Of a stretch of 64,000 bases of DNA, positions 52,691 to 60,640 are shown piece by piece. Source of the DNA: an uncultured Lachnospiraceae bacterium (GTDB lineage Bacteria > Bacillota > Clostridia > Lachnospirales > Lachnospiraceae); NCBI GenBank assembly GCA_934438085.1, contig CAKSBC010000011.1, positions 8,651 to 72,650 of the forward strand, in the 5' to 3' direction. Position 1 is the stretch's first letter. Each line of letters opens with the position of its first letter. A model generated the notes under the pieces. It searched no databases and was not told the origin of the DNA. It worked only from the letters and a program-made list of their open reading frames with translations. A program made the position numbers and the translations under genes.

Positions 52691-54016
52691 TTAGTGTTCA
52701 AGGAATAATTCCACAACTCTTGATGGTCTGCCCTTTTCTCCGCAGGCCATTTTTCCGGTAGTTGCCGCATATCCGGCACTTTCAAGCTTTTCTATGATAC
52801 GATCCGCACTTCTTCTGCTTATAGATAATGCATCCGCAAGTGACTGTGATGTAAATAAGTTATTGGATTCTCTGATTATAGTCTGCAATATCTTAACTAC
52901 AGTCTTTGCACCGACTCCGGTCTCTCTGGCAATAAAATTAGATCGCTCCAACAGCTGGTTTTTCTCATTGATCATATTGTTTTCGCTGCCAAGCGTATAG
53001 ACTGTATTGGAATCGAGCATGATAACACAGCTGTTCTTATTTTTTGCTATGCATTTTTTAATTGAAATATCAGCGTTATTCTTTGCTTCCTCTGCTGTCT
53101 TTCCGCAGCCAACGCCTATGGAAACAAGGTTAAGCGTCTCTTTTTCAAGCCAGTCAAGCAGCACACATTCCCTGAACATGTCTGAATGTGCCTTTAATAT
53201 CTCGATTGTGGTAAATATCATATATCCTGATATACCGATCTCCGCAACCGTGCCTGAAATCATATGCGCATATCTGTATACTATCTCTGCAAGCTTATTT
53301 CTTTCAGATATCCTGCCGAAGTCATTCATATCTACAGAAACATAGTTCTGGGCAATGCCTATATTAACCAAAATAACAGCAAATAGATTCTTGGCATTTT
53401 CCTTTGCTAAAACGATCCTCTTCGCAAAGGATAATTGCTCTCTGAATTCTCCTATGGTCGGGCTCGCAAATACATAAGGAACTCCGTTTTCCTCCATTAG
53501 ATTTGCAACCTTTGTAAGCCTGGTTATGCAGCCGGTGACCTCTTTATTCCTTAAAAACTCTTTGTGTTTATCAAATATATCCTTATTTGAAAACATGTTT
53601 TTAAAGTTGCCTTCTATACACTTTATGCCCAGCTGTTCTTTCGTATATCCAAGCTCTCCGTAGGTTTCCAGAAGACCTGTTTCTGAAGATGTATCAAAGC
53701 TCAGTCTTTTTACATCCCAGCCTTTCTGCACAGCTTCAAGCAGTGCTCTGTAGACTGCAGTATCCGAGATAGGGATATACTGCCAGAGCGTTTCTTTTTT
53801 TAGCTTATTTTCTGTATATTTATACGAAGCACTTCCTGCGAAAATTATAACATCGTATTGCTGCTGTTTTCCTTCTATAAGCTCCGGAGCTTCCCAGTAA
53901 TCATCATAAAGATAATAGTCGGTCTCAACATCTGAATACTCATTATCAAGTATCAGTCTGAATTTGTCATAATAAATTTCAGGTCTGTCTTTGGGACATA
54001 CAACGCCGAAACGCAT
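52691..54016 (-). CDS. Transcriptional regulator with C-terminal winged helix
   Basis: A protein of 441 aa. The N-terminus starts FGVVCPKDRPEIYYDKF and resembles a PrpR-N/periplasmic-type ligand pocket. The middle has VSIGVGCGKTAEEAKNNAD, similar to a degenerate GGDEF-type fold. The C-terminal 60 residues form a winged helix (LADALSISRRSADRIIEKLESAGY). It therefore looks like a ligand-sensing regulator. ATG 54016 follows AGGAGGA. Adjacent systems are the GRE-activase pair upstream and the YbaK/DUF5058/M20 set; either may be its target. Confidence 0.65.
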   Translation of the reverse strand: MRFGVVCPKDRPEIYYDKFRLILDNEYSDVETDYYLYDDYWEAPELIEGKQQQYDVIIFAGSASYKYTENKLKKETLWQYIPISDTAVYRALLEAVQKGWDVKRLSFDTSSETGLLETYGELGYTKEQLGIKCIEGNFKNMFSNKDIFDKHKEFLRNKEVTGCITRLTKVANLMEENGVPYVFASPTIGEFREQLSFAKRIVLAKENAKNLFAVILVNIGIAQNYVSVDMNDFGRISERNKLAEIVYRYAHMISGTVAEIGISGYMIFTTIEILKAHSDMFRECVLLDWLEKETLNLVSIGVGCGKTAEEAKNNADISIKKCIAKNKNSCVIMLDSNTVYTLGSENNMINEKNQLLERSNFIARETGVGAKTVVKILQTIIRESNNLFTSQSLADALSISRRSADRIIEKLESAGYAATTGKMACGEKGRPSRVVELFLEH

Positions 54017-54128
54017 AGGCTCCGTCCTCCTTTTCTGATAAGTGCGTTATATAATTCACAATTCAGTATAACAAATACAGATCGTGTTTTCTGCATTTAT
54101 ATAAAACATTATCCTAAATCAGCAGAGT

Positions 54129-55025
54129 TTATGTGAAATCAGCTGTTTCAACACCCTCGGAGCGCACTAGTTCCCTGAGTTTTTCCATTTCTTCCTTGGA
54201 AGGTCTGTAGAAATCATCATGCTCATAAGGCATACCTATTGCTTCGTACTTGATCGTGCCGAATTTATGATAAGGAAGGAGCTCCATTTTTGCCTTAGGA
54301 AGATTGTTATGAACATACTCGGCAGAGCGTCTGATATTATCCTCATCGTTGTTTACACCGCCGATTACAGGTATTCTGATAACAACATCCGCAGGAACCT
54401 CTGAAAGCTTCTTAATATTCTTAAGCGTCATCTCATTTGAAACTCCGGTATAAAGCTTATGCTTGTCATCGTCCATCATCTTAAGATCCATGAATATGAG
54501 ATCCAGTCGCTCTAAGGATTCTCTTACAGATTCAAACTCAAAATGGCCGCAGCTTTCAATATCCATTGAAATATTCATATCGTAAATCTTAGAAGTAAGA
54601 TAATTCAGAAGCTCAGGCTGAGAAGTAGCCTCTCCTCCTGAAAATGTCACACCGCCGCCGCTGTATCTGTAAAATATCTCATGCTTTCTTATCTGAGTAA
54701 GAATGTCATCTGCATCGGCAAGACTTACCATTTTAGCTCTTGCGCCCTTTGGACATATCTCGGTGCATTTTCCGCAGGCAATACATTTTTCTCTTTCAAG
54801 ATTCATGTTAATGCCTATATGCTCCGGACATACAGCCGTACAAGCACCGCAGCCTATGCATTTTCTCTGATACCAGCCGATAAGCGGCTTTCTTGAAAAG
54901 CCTTCCGGGTTTGAGCACCATTTACATCTTAACGGGCATCCCGCAAGGAATATAGTTGTTCTTATTCCGTCTCCGTCATTTACAGAAAACGGCTGAAGCT
55001 GCATTATATAGCCCTTTACTGCCAT
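54129..55025 (-). CDS. Glycyl radical enzyme activating enzyme (radical SAM)
   Basis: A protein of 298 aa that uses SAM to place the glycyl radical on its partner. The radical SAM motif CxxxCxxC is at C30, C34 and C37 (CPLRCKWC). Two 4Fe-4S ferredoxin-like clusters follow (CIGCGACTAVC at 56-66, CIACGKCTEIC at 81-91). The extra clusters are typical of activases for non-PFL glycyl radical enzymes. FSGGEATSQ is the SAM-binding motif. ATG 55025 follows AAGGAG. It is encoded right after the enzyme, with a hairpin in the gap. Confidence 0.95.
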   Translation of the reverse strand: MAVKGYIMQLQPFSVNDGDGIRTTIFLAGCPLRCKWCSNPEGFSRKPLIGWYQRKCIGCGACTAVCPEHIGINMNLEREKCIACGKCTEICPKGARAKMVSLADADDILTQIRKHEIFYRYSGGGVTFSGGEATSQPELLNYLTSKIYDMNISMDIESCGHFEFESVRESLERLDLIFMDLKMMDDDKHKLYTGVSNEMTLKNIKKLSEVPADVVIRIPVIGGVNNDEDNIRRSAEYVHNNLPKAKMELLPYHKFGTIKYEAIGMPYEHDDFYRPSKEEMEKLRELVRSEGVETADFT

Positions 55026-55060
55026 AGCATCTCCTTTTTTTCATTCATTATATCAAAATA

Positions 55061-55085
55061 CGGGAAGAGGGTGACCCTCTTCCCG
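55061..55085 (-). terminator. Hairpin between GRE and activase genes
   Basis: A perfect 11-bp stem CGGGAAGAGGG/CCCTCTTCCCG with a TCA loop is followed on the minus strand by TATTTTGATA. It likely lowers expression of the activase relative to the enzyme. Confidence 0.7.
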
Positions 55086-55138
55086 CACTTAGGGATTAAA
55101 GTTGCATTGTATTTTATGAGTAATTATGGTCTTTCTTA

Positions 55139-57511
55139 TCAGAATTCCTCGTGTGCGTTTCTCGCCATGATAGAATCCTGCATTTCCTTTGAGAGGTTAG
55201 TGAACTGTGCACTGTAGCCGGCAACTCTTACAAGCAGGCTTCTGTACTTGTCAGGATTCTTCTGTGCATCCTTAAGTACCTCATTTGAGATAGTGTTGAA
55301 CTGAACATGGAATCCGCCGATTGCAAAGTAGCTCTGAAGCATTGCTCCGAGATTTGCACGGCCTCTCTTTGTTGCAACAAGGTCATGGTTAAGTCTTAAG
55401 TTGAGCAAAGTTCCGCCGCTGTGCATGTCGTGCTTCATCTTAGCCGCACTTCTTAAAGCTGCAAGGCAGGTTGTAGTATCTGTTCCTGTAACCGGTGATA
55501 CGCCCTCGTTGATCGGATCCTTTGCATGTCTTCCTTCCGGTGTAGCTCCGAGGACCTTTCCTGTAGGAAGATAGTTTGAAATTCCCATGAATGCTGTTAC
55601 AAAGTGTGCTCCGTAGATATCCTTGTGCTGAACTACCTCCTGACGATAGAAGTCTGCAAGATCTCTTGCAATGAGATCTACATAGTCATCGTCATTACCA
55701 TACTTAGGGCAAGCGATTGCCTTCTGTCTGAGCTCTTCGTAACCAACCCAATCAGCATTTAATGCATCAATGATCTCTGAAAGTGTAGTTGCCTTCTCCT
55801 CATAAACAAGCTTCTTGATAACAGCAAGTGAGTTAGCTGTTACAGAAAGACCTACACCTGTAAATACAGGTCCGATGTTGTACTTTGCACCGCCGTCAAC
55901 AAGGTCTGCACCATTCTTCATGCAGTATTCATTGCAGGCTGACATGAATGGACGATGTCCGATCTCCTTGTGGATCTCCTGTGCTGTAACAAGGCTGATA
56001 ACACCGTGCTTAACAAGATTTCTGAACTGCTTCTTCCAAGCCTCAATGATCTCCTCATATGATGTAAATGTCTTTGGATCCTTCTCCGGAACAGATACCT
56101 GCTTGCCGCTTAATCTGCTCTTTCCTTCGTTAAGAGCAAACTCAAGTGCTGCAGCAAAGCTGATAGTGCATGCAGATGTCCACTGGAAAGTCTTTCTTGA
56201 ATGAGGAACTACGCAGCCGCAGTTATTCCAGTCTCTTGCATCGATAGGATCATAACCGAGGTTTGAAAGCATCTGATAGCCTGTTCTGTCGCTGTGAATA
56301 GCAGGGAAACCGCAGCCTGTAGATACAAGCTCTGTTACAGCCTCCATGAACTCAGGAGGGCAGTCCGGCTGAATACGGCAGCTAAGTGTAGGCTGATGAG
56401 TCATGATCTCCTTTGTAGCCTGGATAGCCATGTATGAGATGTCATTGGTTGCATCAGAACCATCTACCTTTGTTCCGCCAATTGTAAGGTTCTCAAAGTT
56501 TGTATATCCGGCGAAGAAGCTTGCAGTATTCTTTGAAATAGTCCAAGCCCACTCACTGTACTTAAGCCATAAGAGCTGGATAAGCTCAAGAGCCTCATCT
56601 CTGGAAATCTTGCCTGCCTTAAGATCCTTCTCATAGTATGGGAACATGTACTGGTCAAAACGTCCTGGGTTCCATGCAAGAGGGTTCTCTGCAAGGATTC
56701 CGCCTAACTGTACAAACCATACAAACTGTATAGCCTCTCTGAATGTCTCAGGTGCCTTTTCAGGAATTACTGAGCAGATCTCAGCGATCTCAAGAAGCTC
56801 TGCCTTTCTCTTCTCGTCCTTTTCTTCAGCTGCCATAGCCTTTGCCTTCTCGGCATATCTGTGGCCAAGGTCGATCATACCCTCACTTACAAGGATAATA
56901 GACTTGTAGAAATCGATCTTCTTTCTGTCTTCAGGATTTGTCTCATCAAGCTCCTTTATATGCTCCTCGGCTTCCTTCTTGATTCCGCCGTATCCCTTTG
57001 GAAGAAGCTCGTCGATATAGTCTGCTGAGATCTCACCGACACCGTTTCTCCACTTTGAGTCTGTATCAAGGAATCCTGTATCAACACCGATGATCTTGGT
57101 ATCCTCAGGAACTCTTGAAAGGAATGCTTCCTCAACTGACTTACCCTTCCAATAAGGGAAAATGTTTTCTCTTATAAATTTAACCTGCTCAGGTGTTACA
57201 TCATAAGGATCCTGGCTTCTCTCAGGGAATGTATCGATCTCATCATTGATCCATGTCCATCCGAACTCAGGAGTAAGGATAGCGCACTTACGGTACTCAC
57301 CGCTGGTTCCGACTATAAGCTCTCCATCCCAGATGTTTACAGAAAGCTCTTCACATGTATCCTTGAATGCCTGTGCGGTACGAAGAATATGAGGCTGACC
57401 CTCTGTTTTCTGGAATGATTTTGTCCAGCTCCATGCTCTCTCGTAAGAGATATGAGGCTTTGTGTTAACATAATTCTGGCGAATTTTTTCAACTCTATCT
57501 GTTACAGCCAT
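55139..57511 (-). CDS. Glycyl radical enzyme (pyruvate formate-lyase superfamily), substrate unassigned
   Basis: A protein of 790 aa. The glycyl-radical loop near the C-terminus reads VRVAGYSAQF, with the radical at G765. The active-site loop is DWNNCGCVVPH: C433 is the thiyl cysteine, but the position two residues later is V435 where dehydratases, lyases and decarboxylases (CutC, HypD, PduC-like GD, HPAD) have Glu. It is also not PFL, which has adjacent Cys-Cys. The run PHSRKTFQWTS resembles the PQKSGRxYQWTS segment that I recall from CutC-like enzymes. So it is a real GRE of an uncertain subfamily. ATG 57511 follows AAGGAG. Its activase is encoded next to it and an XRE-cupin regulator upstream. 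Confidence 0.92.
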   Translation of the reverse strand: MAVTDRVEKIRQNYVNTKPHISYERAWSWTKSFQKTEGQPHILRTAQAFKDTCEELSVNIWDGELIVGTSGEYRKCAILTPEFGWTWINDEIDTFPERSQDPYDVTPEQVKFIRENIFPYWKGKSVEEAFLSRVPEDTKIIGVDTGFLDTDSKWRNGVGEISADYIDELLPKGYGGIKKEAEEHIKELDETNPEDRKKIDFYKSIILVSEGMIDLGHRYAEKAKAMAAEEKDEKRKAELLEIAEICSVIPEKAPETFREAIQFVWFVQLGGILAENPLAWNPGRFDQYMFPYYEKDLKAGKISRDEALELIQLLWLKYSEWAWTISKNTASFFAGYTNFENLTIGGTKVDGSDATNDISYMAIQATKEIMTHQPTLSCRIQPDCPPEFMEAVTELVSTGCGFPAIHSDRTGYQMLSNLGYDPIDARDWNNCGCVVPHSRKTFQWTSACTISFAAALEFALNEGKSRLSGKQVSVPEKDPKTFTSYEEIIEAWKKQFRNLVKHGVISLVTAQEIHKEIGHRPFMSACNEYCMKNGADLVDGGAKYNIGPVFTGVGLSVTANSLAVIKKLVYEEKATTLSEIIDALNADWVGYEELRQKAIACPKYGNDDDYVDLIARDLADFYRQEVVQHKDIYGAHFVTAFMGISNYLPTGKVLGATPEGRHAKDPINEGVSPVTGTDTTTCLAALRSAAKMKHDMHSGGTLLNLRLNHDLVATKRGRANLGAMLQSYFAIGGFHVQFNTISNEVLKDAQKNPDKYRSLLVRVAGYSAQFTNLSKEMQDSIMARNAHEEF

Positions 57512-57556
57512 TTTTTCTCCTTTTTAAGTGTAAGAGATATTAAATCTCACGTCGTT

Positions 57557-57568
57557 TTGTACGTTATA
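57557..57568 (-). promoter_or_regulatory. Downstream operator of the GRE promoter
   Basis: TTGTACGTTATA (plus strand), an exact inverted copy of the site at 57614-57625. It lies about 6-17 bases after the predicted start. Confidence 0.6.
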
Positions 57569-57580
57569 TTGTATATTTGC

Positions 57581-57609
57581 ATATTACACACGCCATAGTT
57601 AAATGTCAA
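57581..57609 (-). promoter_or_regulatory. Promoter of the GRE-activase unit
   Basis: Minus-strand TTGACA (57604-57609) and TAATAT (57581-57586) with a 17-base spacer; close to consensus, so repression or another control is probably needed. Confidence 0.8.
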
Positions 57610-57610
57610 G

Positions 57611-57625
57611 CGTTATAACGTACAA
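57611..57625 (-). promoter_or_regulatory. Upstream operator of the GRE promoter
   Basis: CGTTATAACG (57611-57620) is a perfect 10-bp palindrome overlapping TATAACGTACAA (57614-57625). It lies one base upstream of the -35. The same palindrome recurs at 58447-58456. Confidence 0.6.
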
Positions 57626-57759
57626 ATTCGACCTATGTATTTTTAAAGAACATGAAGCAATAAAAAAGCATCACAGACTGCCTGATATAAATGAATATAC
57701 TCGTGAATATAGTCATTTACAGACAATATGTGATGCCTTCAATGTTTTGAAATATTTAA

Positions 57760-58311
57760 TTACTTATACTTCAGAATGTTGTGGAACACTGTCTTTTCTC
57801 CTGAAGGATTAGCGTAGCAATGACTTGTATTTCCGTTAAATGAAAATGCCTGTCCCTCGCGGATAGTAAATACATTGTCATTAACAGTCATCTCAAGCAC
57901 TCCTTCAAGCACTACAATGTACTCCTTTTCAACATTTGTATGTGGTATAGAGTCATGCTTACTTTTCGGTTCAATGATGATCTTATAGTAATCGAAGCCG
58001 GATACAGGATCAAACGGGAAAATATTGTAGAGATACATGCCGTCCTCTGACTCCTGAATCGGCTCGATCTCATCAATATTTACAACTGTTGACTCAGCAT
58101 TTGAGCTGGATATCAGATGTGAAAATGATACCTTGAGGCCTGTAGATATTTTCCAAAGAGTAAGCACTGTCGGCGCTGATTCACCTCTTTCTATCTGTCC
58201 AAGCATGGCCTTTGATACACCTGTAAGCTTTGCAGCCGTATCAAGACTCATATTCATTTCCTTCCTTATGCTCTTAAGTTTCTCTCCTATATCCTTTGAA
58301 ATGCTGTCCAT
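57760..58311 (-). CDS. XRE-family regulator with C-terminal cupin
   Basis: A protein of 183 aa. The N-terminal helix-turn-helix (IGEKLKSIRKEMNMSLDTAAKLTGVSKAMLGQIERGE, within about residues 8-45) is followed by a cupin domain (about 105-180: IIEPKSKHDSIPHTNVEKEYIVVLEG and FSFNGNTSHCYANPSG). Such regulators sense a small ligand through the cupin. ATG 58311 has AAAGGAG six bases upstream; a longer frame exists but would run through the promoter. It is the likely controller of the GRE gene downstream. Confidence 0.9.
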   Translation of the reverse strand: MDSISKDIGEKLKSIRKEMNMSLDTAAKLTGVSKAMLGQIERGESAPTVLTLWKISTGLKVSFSHLISSSNAESTVVNIDEIEPIQESEDGMYLYNIFPFDPVSGFDYYKIIIEPKSKHDSIPHTNVEKEYIVVLEGVLEMTVNDNVFTIREGQAFSFNGNTSHCYANPSGEKTVFHNILKYK

Positions 58312-58353
58312 CAGGCTCTCCTTTAATAACCAGTTATAACATAAACTTGTCGT

Positions 58354-58383
58354 AGTATATACGTTTTTTTGCATATACGTCAA
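58354..58383 (-). promoter_or_regulatory. Promoter of the XRE-cupin gene with internal direct repeat
   Basis: Minus-strand TTGACG (58378-58383) and TATACT (58354-58359) with an 18-base spacer. Two near-identical 10-bp repeats (GTATATACGT and GCATATACGT on the plus strand, 16 bases apart) overlap it, a possible autoregulation site. Confidence 0.65.
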
Positions 58384-58446
58384 TCGTAAAATAGCCCGAT
58401 TACTCCGAAAAACACAAAAAACGGTCTAATTTCGTATAAAAATACA

Positions 58447-58456
58447 CGTTATAACG
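58447..58456. promoter_or_regulatory. Third copy of the CGTTATAACG palindrome
   Basis: Identical to 57611-57620. It overlaps the last codons of the MATE gene, about 65 bases upstream of the XRE -35 element. Confidence 0.5.
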
Positions 58457-59789
58457 CACATTTCTTCTTTTCTCTGTTCTCATACCTTATAAGGAAATAC
58501 ACTGTTAAAATGAGTGTTGCTGCCTCAGCCGCAAGCGGTGACCACCATATACCCGGGCCGCCCCATATCAGGATAAACAGCACAAGGAATATGAGCAGTG
58601 CAGCAATTCCTCTTGAAGTCGATATGATCGAGGCATAGCTTGATTCCTCTACTGACATAAAATATCCGCTCGGCACAACATTAAATCCAATAAGCAGATA
58701 TGACAGTGAGAAGATCCTGAATACGCCCGCCGAATAATCTATAAGCGCACTGTTTTCAGCAGTGTTTGCTATAAACATTGTAACTATAGGTCTTGCAAAA
58801 ATCTCGCATACTCCTACTATAAGAACCGTAAATACCAATGCAGCAGCAATTCCATATTTGAGCAGTGCTCTGCACTTTTTCTTTTCTCCGGCTCCGAAGC
58901 AGTAGCCGATGAGCGGCTGATATCCCTGTGAAATGCCGACCATAGTATAAAGCGCAAGGCATTGAACGTATGTGACTATTGTATATGCAATAAGCGATTC
59001 CTCATTGAGATACTGTATGATAGCTCTGTTAAAAAAGAATACGATTATTCCGGATGAAAAGTCTGTGATTCCCGAAGAAAGTCCGTTCCTGAAAATACGC
59101 CATACATATCCCCAGCGCCACTTAAAGCTGCAGAACTTGATAGTACCCTTCTTACCGAAGAAATGAATCAGATACAGCAAGATAACTACAGTATTTGAAA
59201 CACCTGTCGCAAAGGCCGCACCGTAAACTCCGAACGGAAATACAATGACTAACAGCCAGTCCAAAAATATATTAAGAGCCGAGCCTGCTGTGACGACCCA
59301 AACAGCTATCTGAGGAAAGCCGTCGGTCTTAACAAGCATCTCGAACGAATATGACAATATAAATGAAAATGCAAATGGTGCAAGTCCCTTTAAATACTCT
59401 GTAACATAGAGCATATTGGCATCTGTGGCACCGAGAAACCTTGCAAAGCCGTCAAGATTTATGAATACGGCTATTGTGACAACCACAGAAACTATAATAT
59501 TAAGGAGAATGTTTTGTGAAAACACCTCCTTGGCACCGCGTTCATCCTTTTCACCAAGCTTAATCGCAACTATGGTCGATGCTCCGACTGCCATAGTTAT
59601 GGATAATGAAAACATGCCGAGCGTAAACGGAGTTATGATGTTGACTGCAGTAAGAGCCATCTCTCCTACACCTCTTGCGACGAAAATGCCGTCAACAACG
59701 GTATAAAGTATGTACACCCACTGCGCCACAATTGAAGGAATGATATATTTTATAAACGTTCCTTTTAATGATTTGCCCTCTAAGTCCAT
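58449..59789 (-). CDS. MATE-family efflux transporter
   Basis: A protein of 446 aa with 12 helices in two homologous halves and the pattern IIPSIVAQWVYILYTVVDGIFVARGVGEMALTAVNI at the start, matching MatE (PF01554). It exports a drug or metabolite in exchange for Na+ or H+. It is upstream of the XRE gene on the same strand, with the CGTTATAACG site at its very end, so a shared role with the GRE is possible but unproven. The RBS is weak (GAGATAGA). Confidence 0.88.
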   Translation of the reverse strand: MDLEGKSLKGTFIKYIIPSIVAQWVYILYTVVDGIFVARGVGEMALTAVNIITPFTLGMFSLSITMAVGASTIVAIKLGEKDERGAKEVFSQNILLNIIVSVVVTIAVFINLDGFARFLGATDANMLYVTEYLKGLAPFAFSFILSYSFEMLVKTDGFPQIAVWVVTAGSALNIFLDWLLVIVFPFGVYGAAFATGVSNTVVILLYLIHFFGKKGTIKFCSFKWRWGYVWRIFRNGLSSGITDFSSGIIVFFFNRAIIQYLNEESLIAYTIVTYVQCLALYTMVGISQGYQPLIGYCFGAGEKKKCRALLKYGIAAALVFTVLIVGVCEIFARPIVTMFIANTAENSALIDYSAGVFRIFSLSYLLIGFNVVPSGYFMSVEESSYASIISTSRGIAALLIFLVLFILIWGGPGIWWSPLAAEAATLILTVYFLIRYENREKKKCAL

Positions 59790-59860
59790 TCTATCTCTTT
59801 ATCTCGTCTTTCTTTCTCATCTTTCCCTTATTATCCTTTAAACCAAAACAAACAAATATA

Positions 59861-59892
59861 CTGCAGCCATTTATCCCTTTTACCGGCTGCAG
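59861..59892 (-). terminator. Terminator-like hairpin downstream of the Nudix gene
   Basis: An 8-bp stem CTGCAGCC/GGCTGCAG followed on the minus strand by TATATTTGTTTGTTTT. Confidence 0.7.
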
Positions 59893-59943
59893 CTATTTGT
59901 TCTTACCCTTATCGCTCATTCTACCATAAAGTAATGCTTAAGT

Positions 59944-60042
59944 CTAATTCGGCTTTCGCATAATCAGACTTCCTTCTTCCTTAAGCCATCTGACATAGGT
60001 TTTGTAATCAGGAATGAACTTTTCTACCTCGTACCAAAATGC
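59944..60042 (-). pseudogene. 32-codon in-frame extension after the Nudix stop
   Basis: Directly after the Nudix TAA the same frame stays open for 32 codons (begins AFWYEVEKFIPDYKT and ends SLIMRKPN, then TAG). The composition looks coding. It may be the tail of a longer ancestral protein cut by a stop mutation, or a fused gene end. I do not recognise its family. Confidence 0.45.
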
Positions 60043-60429
60043 TTATAGAAAGCATCTGATTTTATCAATTAGTGCAGCATCTGCCGGAAGCCATGCAACA
60101 CTGTTAAGTTCATCCTTTGCAAGCCACCTTGCTGCTTCATGTTCCTTAAGCACTAAATCTCCCTTTACTACTTCGCACAAAAAGCAGTCCATCGACAAAT
60201 GAAAATCCGTATAATCATACTCCACTGTATCTATCAGTTCCCTGACAGCTATCTCCGTATCAAGCTCTTCTGATATTTCTCTTTTTAATGCAGCTTCCGG
60301 AGTCTCTCCTGCTTCGATCTTACCACCCGGAAATTCCCATCCGTCTTTATAATCCCCATAGCCACGCTGTGTGGCAAATATCTTATTGTCTGATAAAATG
60401 ACCGCAGCCACTACTCTGATAGTTTTCAT
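60043..60429 (-). CDS. Nudix hydrolase (MutT-like)
   Basis: A protein of 128 aa. The Nudix box runs from G36 to L56 with E42, R50, E51, E54 and E55 in the right spacing. It is preceded by DGWEFPGGK, as in MutT/NudG-type (d)NTP pyrophosphohydrolases that remove oxidised or modified nucleotides. The end is abrupt (IRCFL, stop), and the same frame continues after the stop. ATG 60429 has a weak ribosome binding site (AAAAGGAC). Confidence 0.88.
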   Translation of the reverse strand: MKTIRVVAAVILSDNKIFATQRGYGDYKDGWEFPGGKIEAGETPEAALKREISEELDTEIAVRELIDTVEYDYTDFHLSMDCFLCEVVKGDLVLKEHEAARWLAKDELNSVAWLPADAALIDKIRCFL

Positions 60430-60498
60430 GATTTAGTCCTTTTGATGTTTTTATAGCAAGTCCATTTGTTACAAAGGCATAATTACAGAAATTACAGC

Positions 60499-60605
60499 GA
60501 ACTTTGTGAGTGCGGACACACTTTTTACAACGAAATTTGTGGGTGCAGACACACTTTTTACAACGTATTTCGCAGGCGTAAGTACACTTTTTACAGCGAA
60601 TATCG
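60499..60605. repeat. 33-bp tandem repeats (3 copies plus partial)
   Basis: Three degenerate 33-bp units (60499-60531, 60532-60564, 60565-60597) share the core CACTTTTTACA; a fourth is partial. The period equals 11 codons. The plus strand reads CGHTFYN-type units; the minus strand reads RCKKCVxTHKF units with CxxC. No start with a ribosome binding site is clear, so coding is unproven. Confidence 0.8.
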
Positions 60606-60640
60606 TTGTTATCACTCAGATACCTACTGCTTTATCATTT

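Noticed and set aside
55139..57511. Pyruvate formate-lyase, CutC or HypD assignment
   Set aside because: There is no Cys-Cys pair as in PFL, and the Glu two residues after the active Cys is replaced by Val.
57603..57812. Small plus-strand gene upstream of the GRE
   Set aside because: It overlaps the operators and the end of the XRE gene, and lacks a ribosome binding site.
60499..60605. CRISPR array
   Set aside because: The 33-bp units are contiguous, with no spacers between them and no cas genes nearby.
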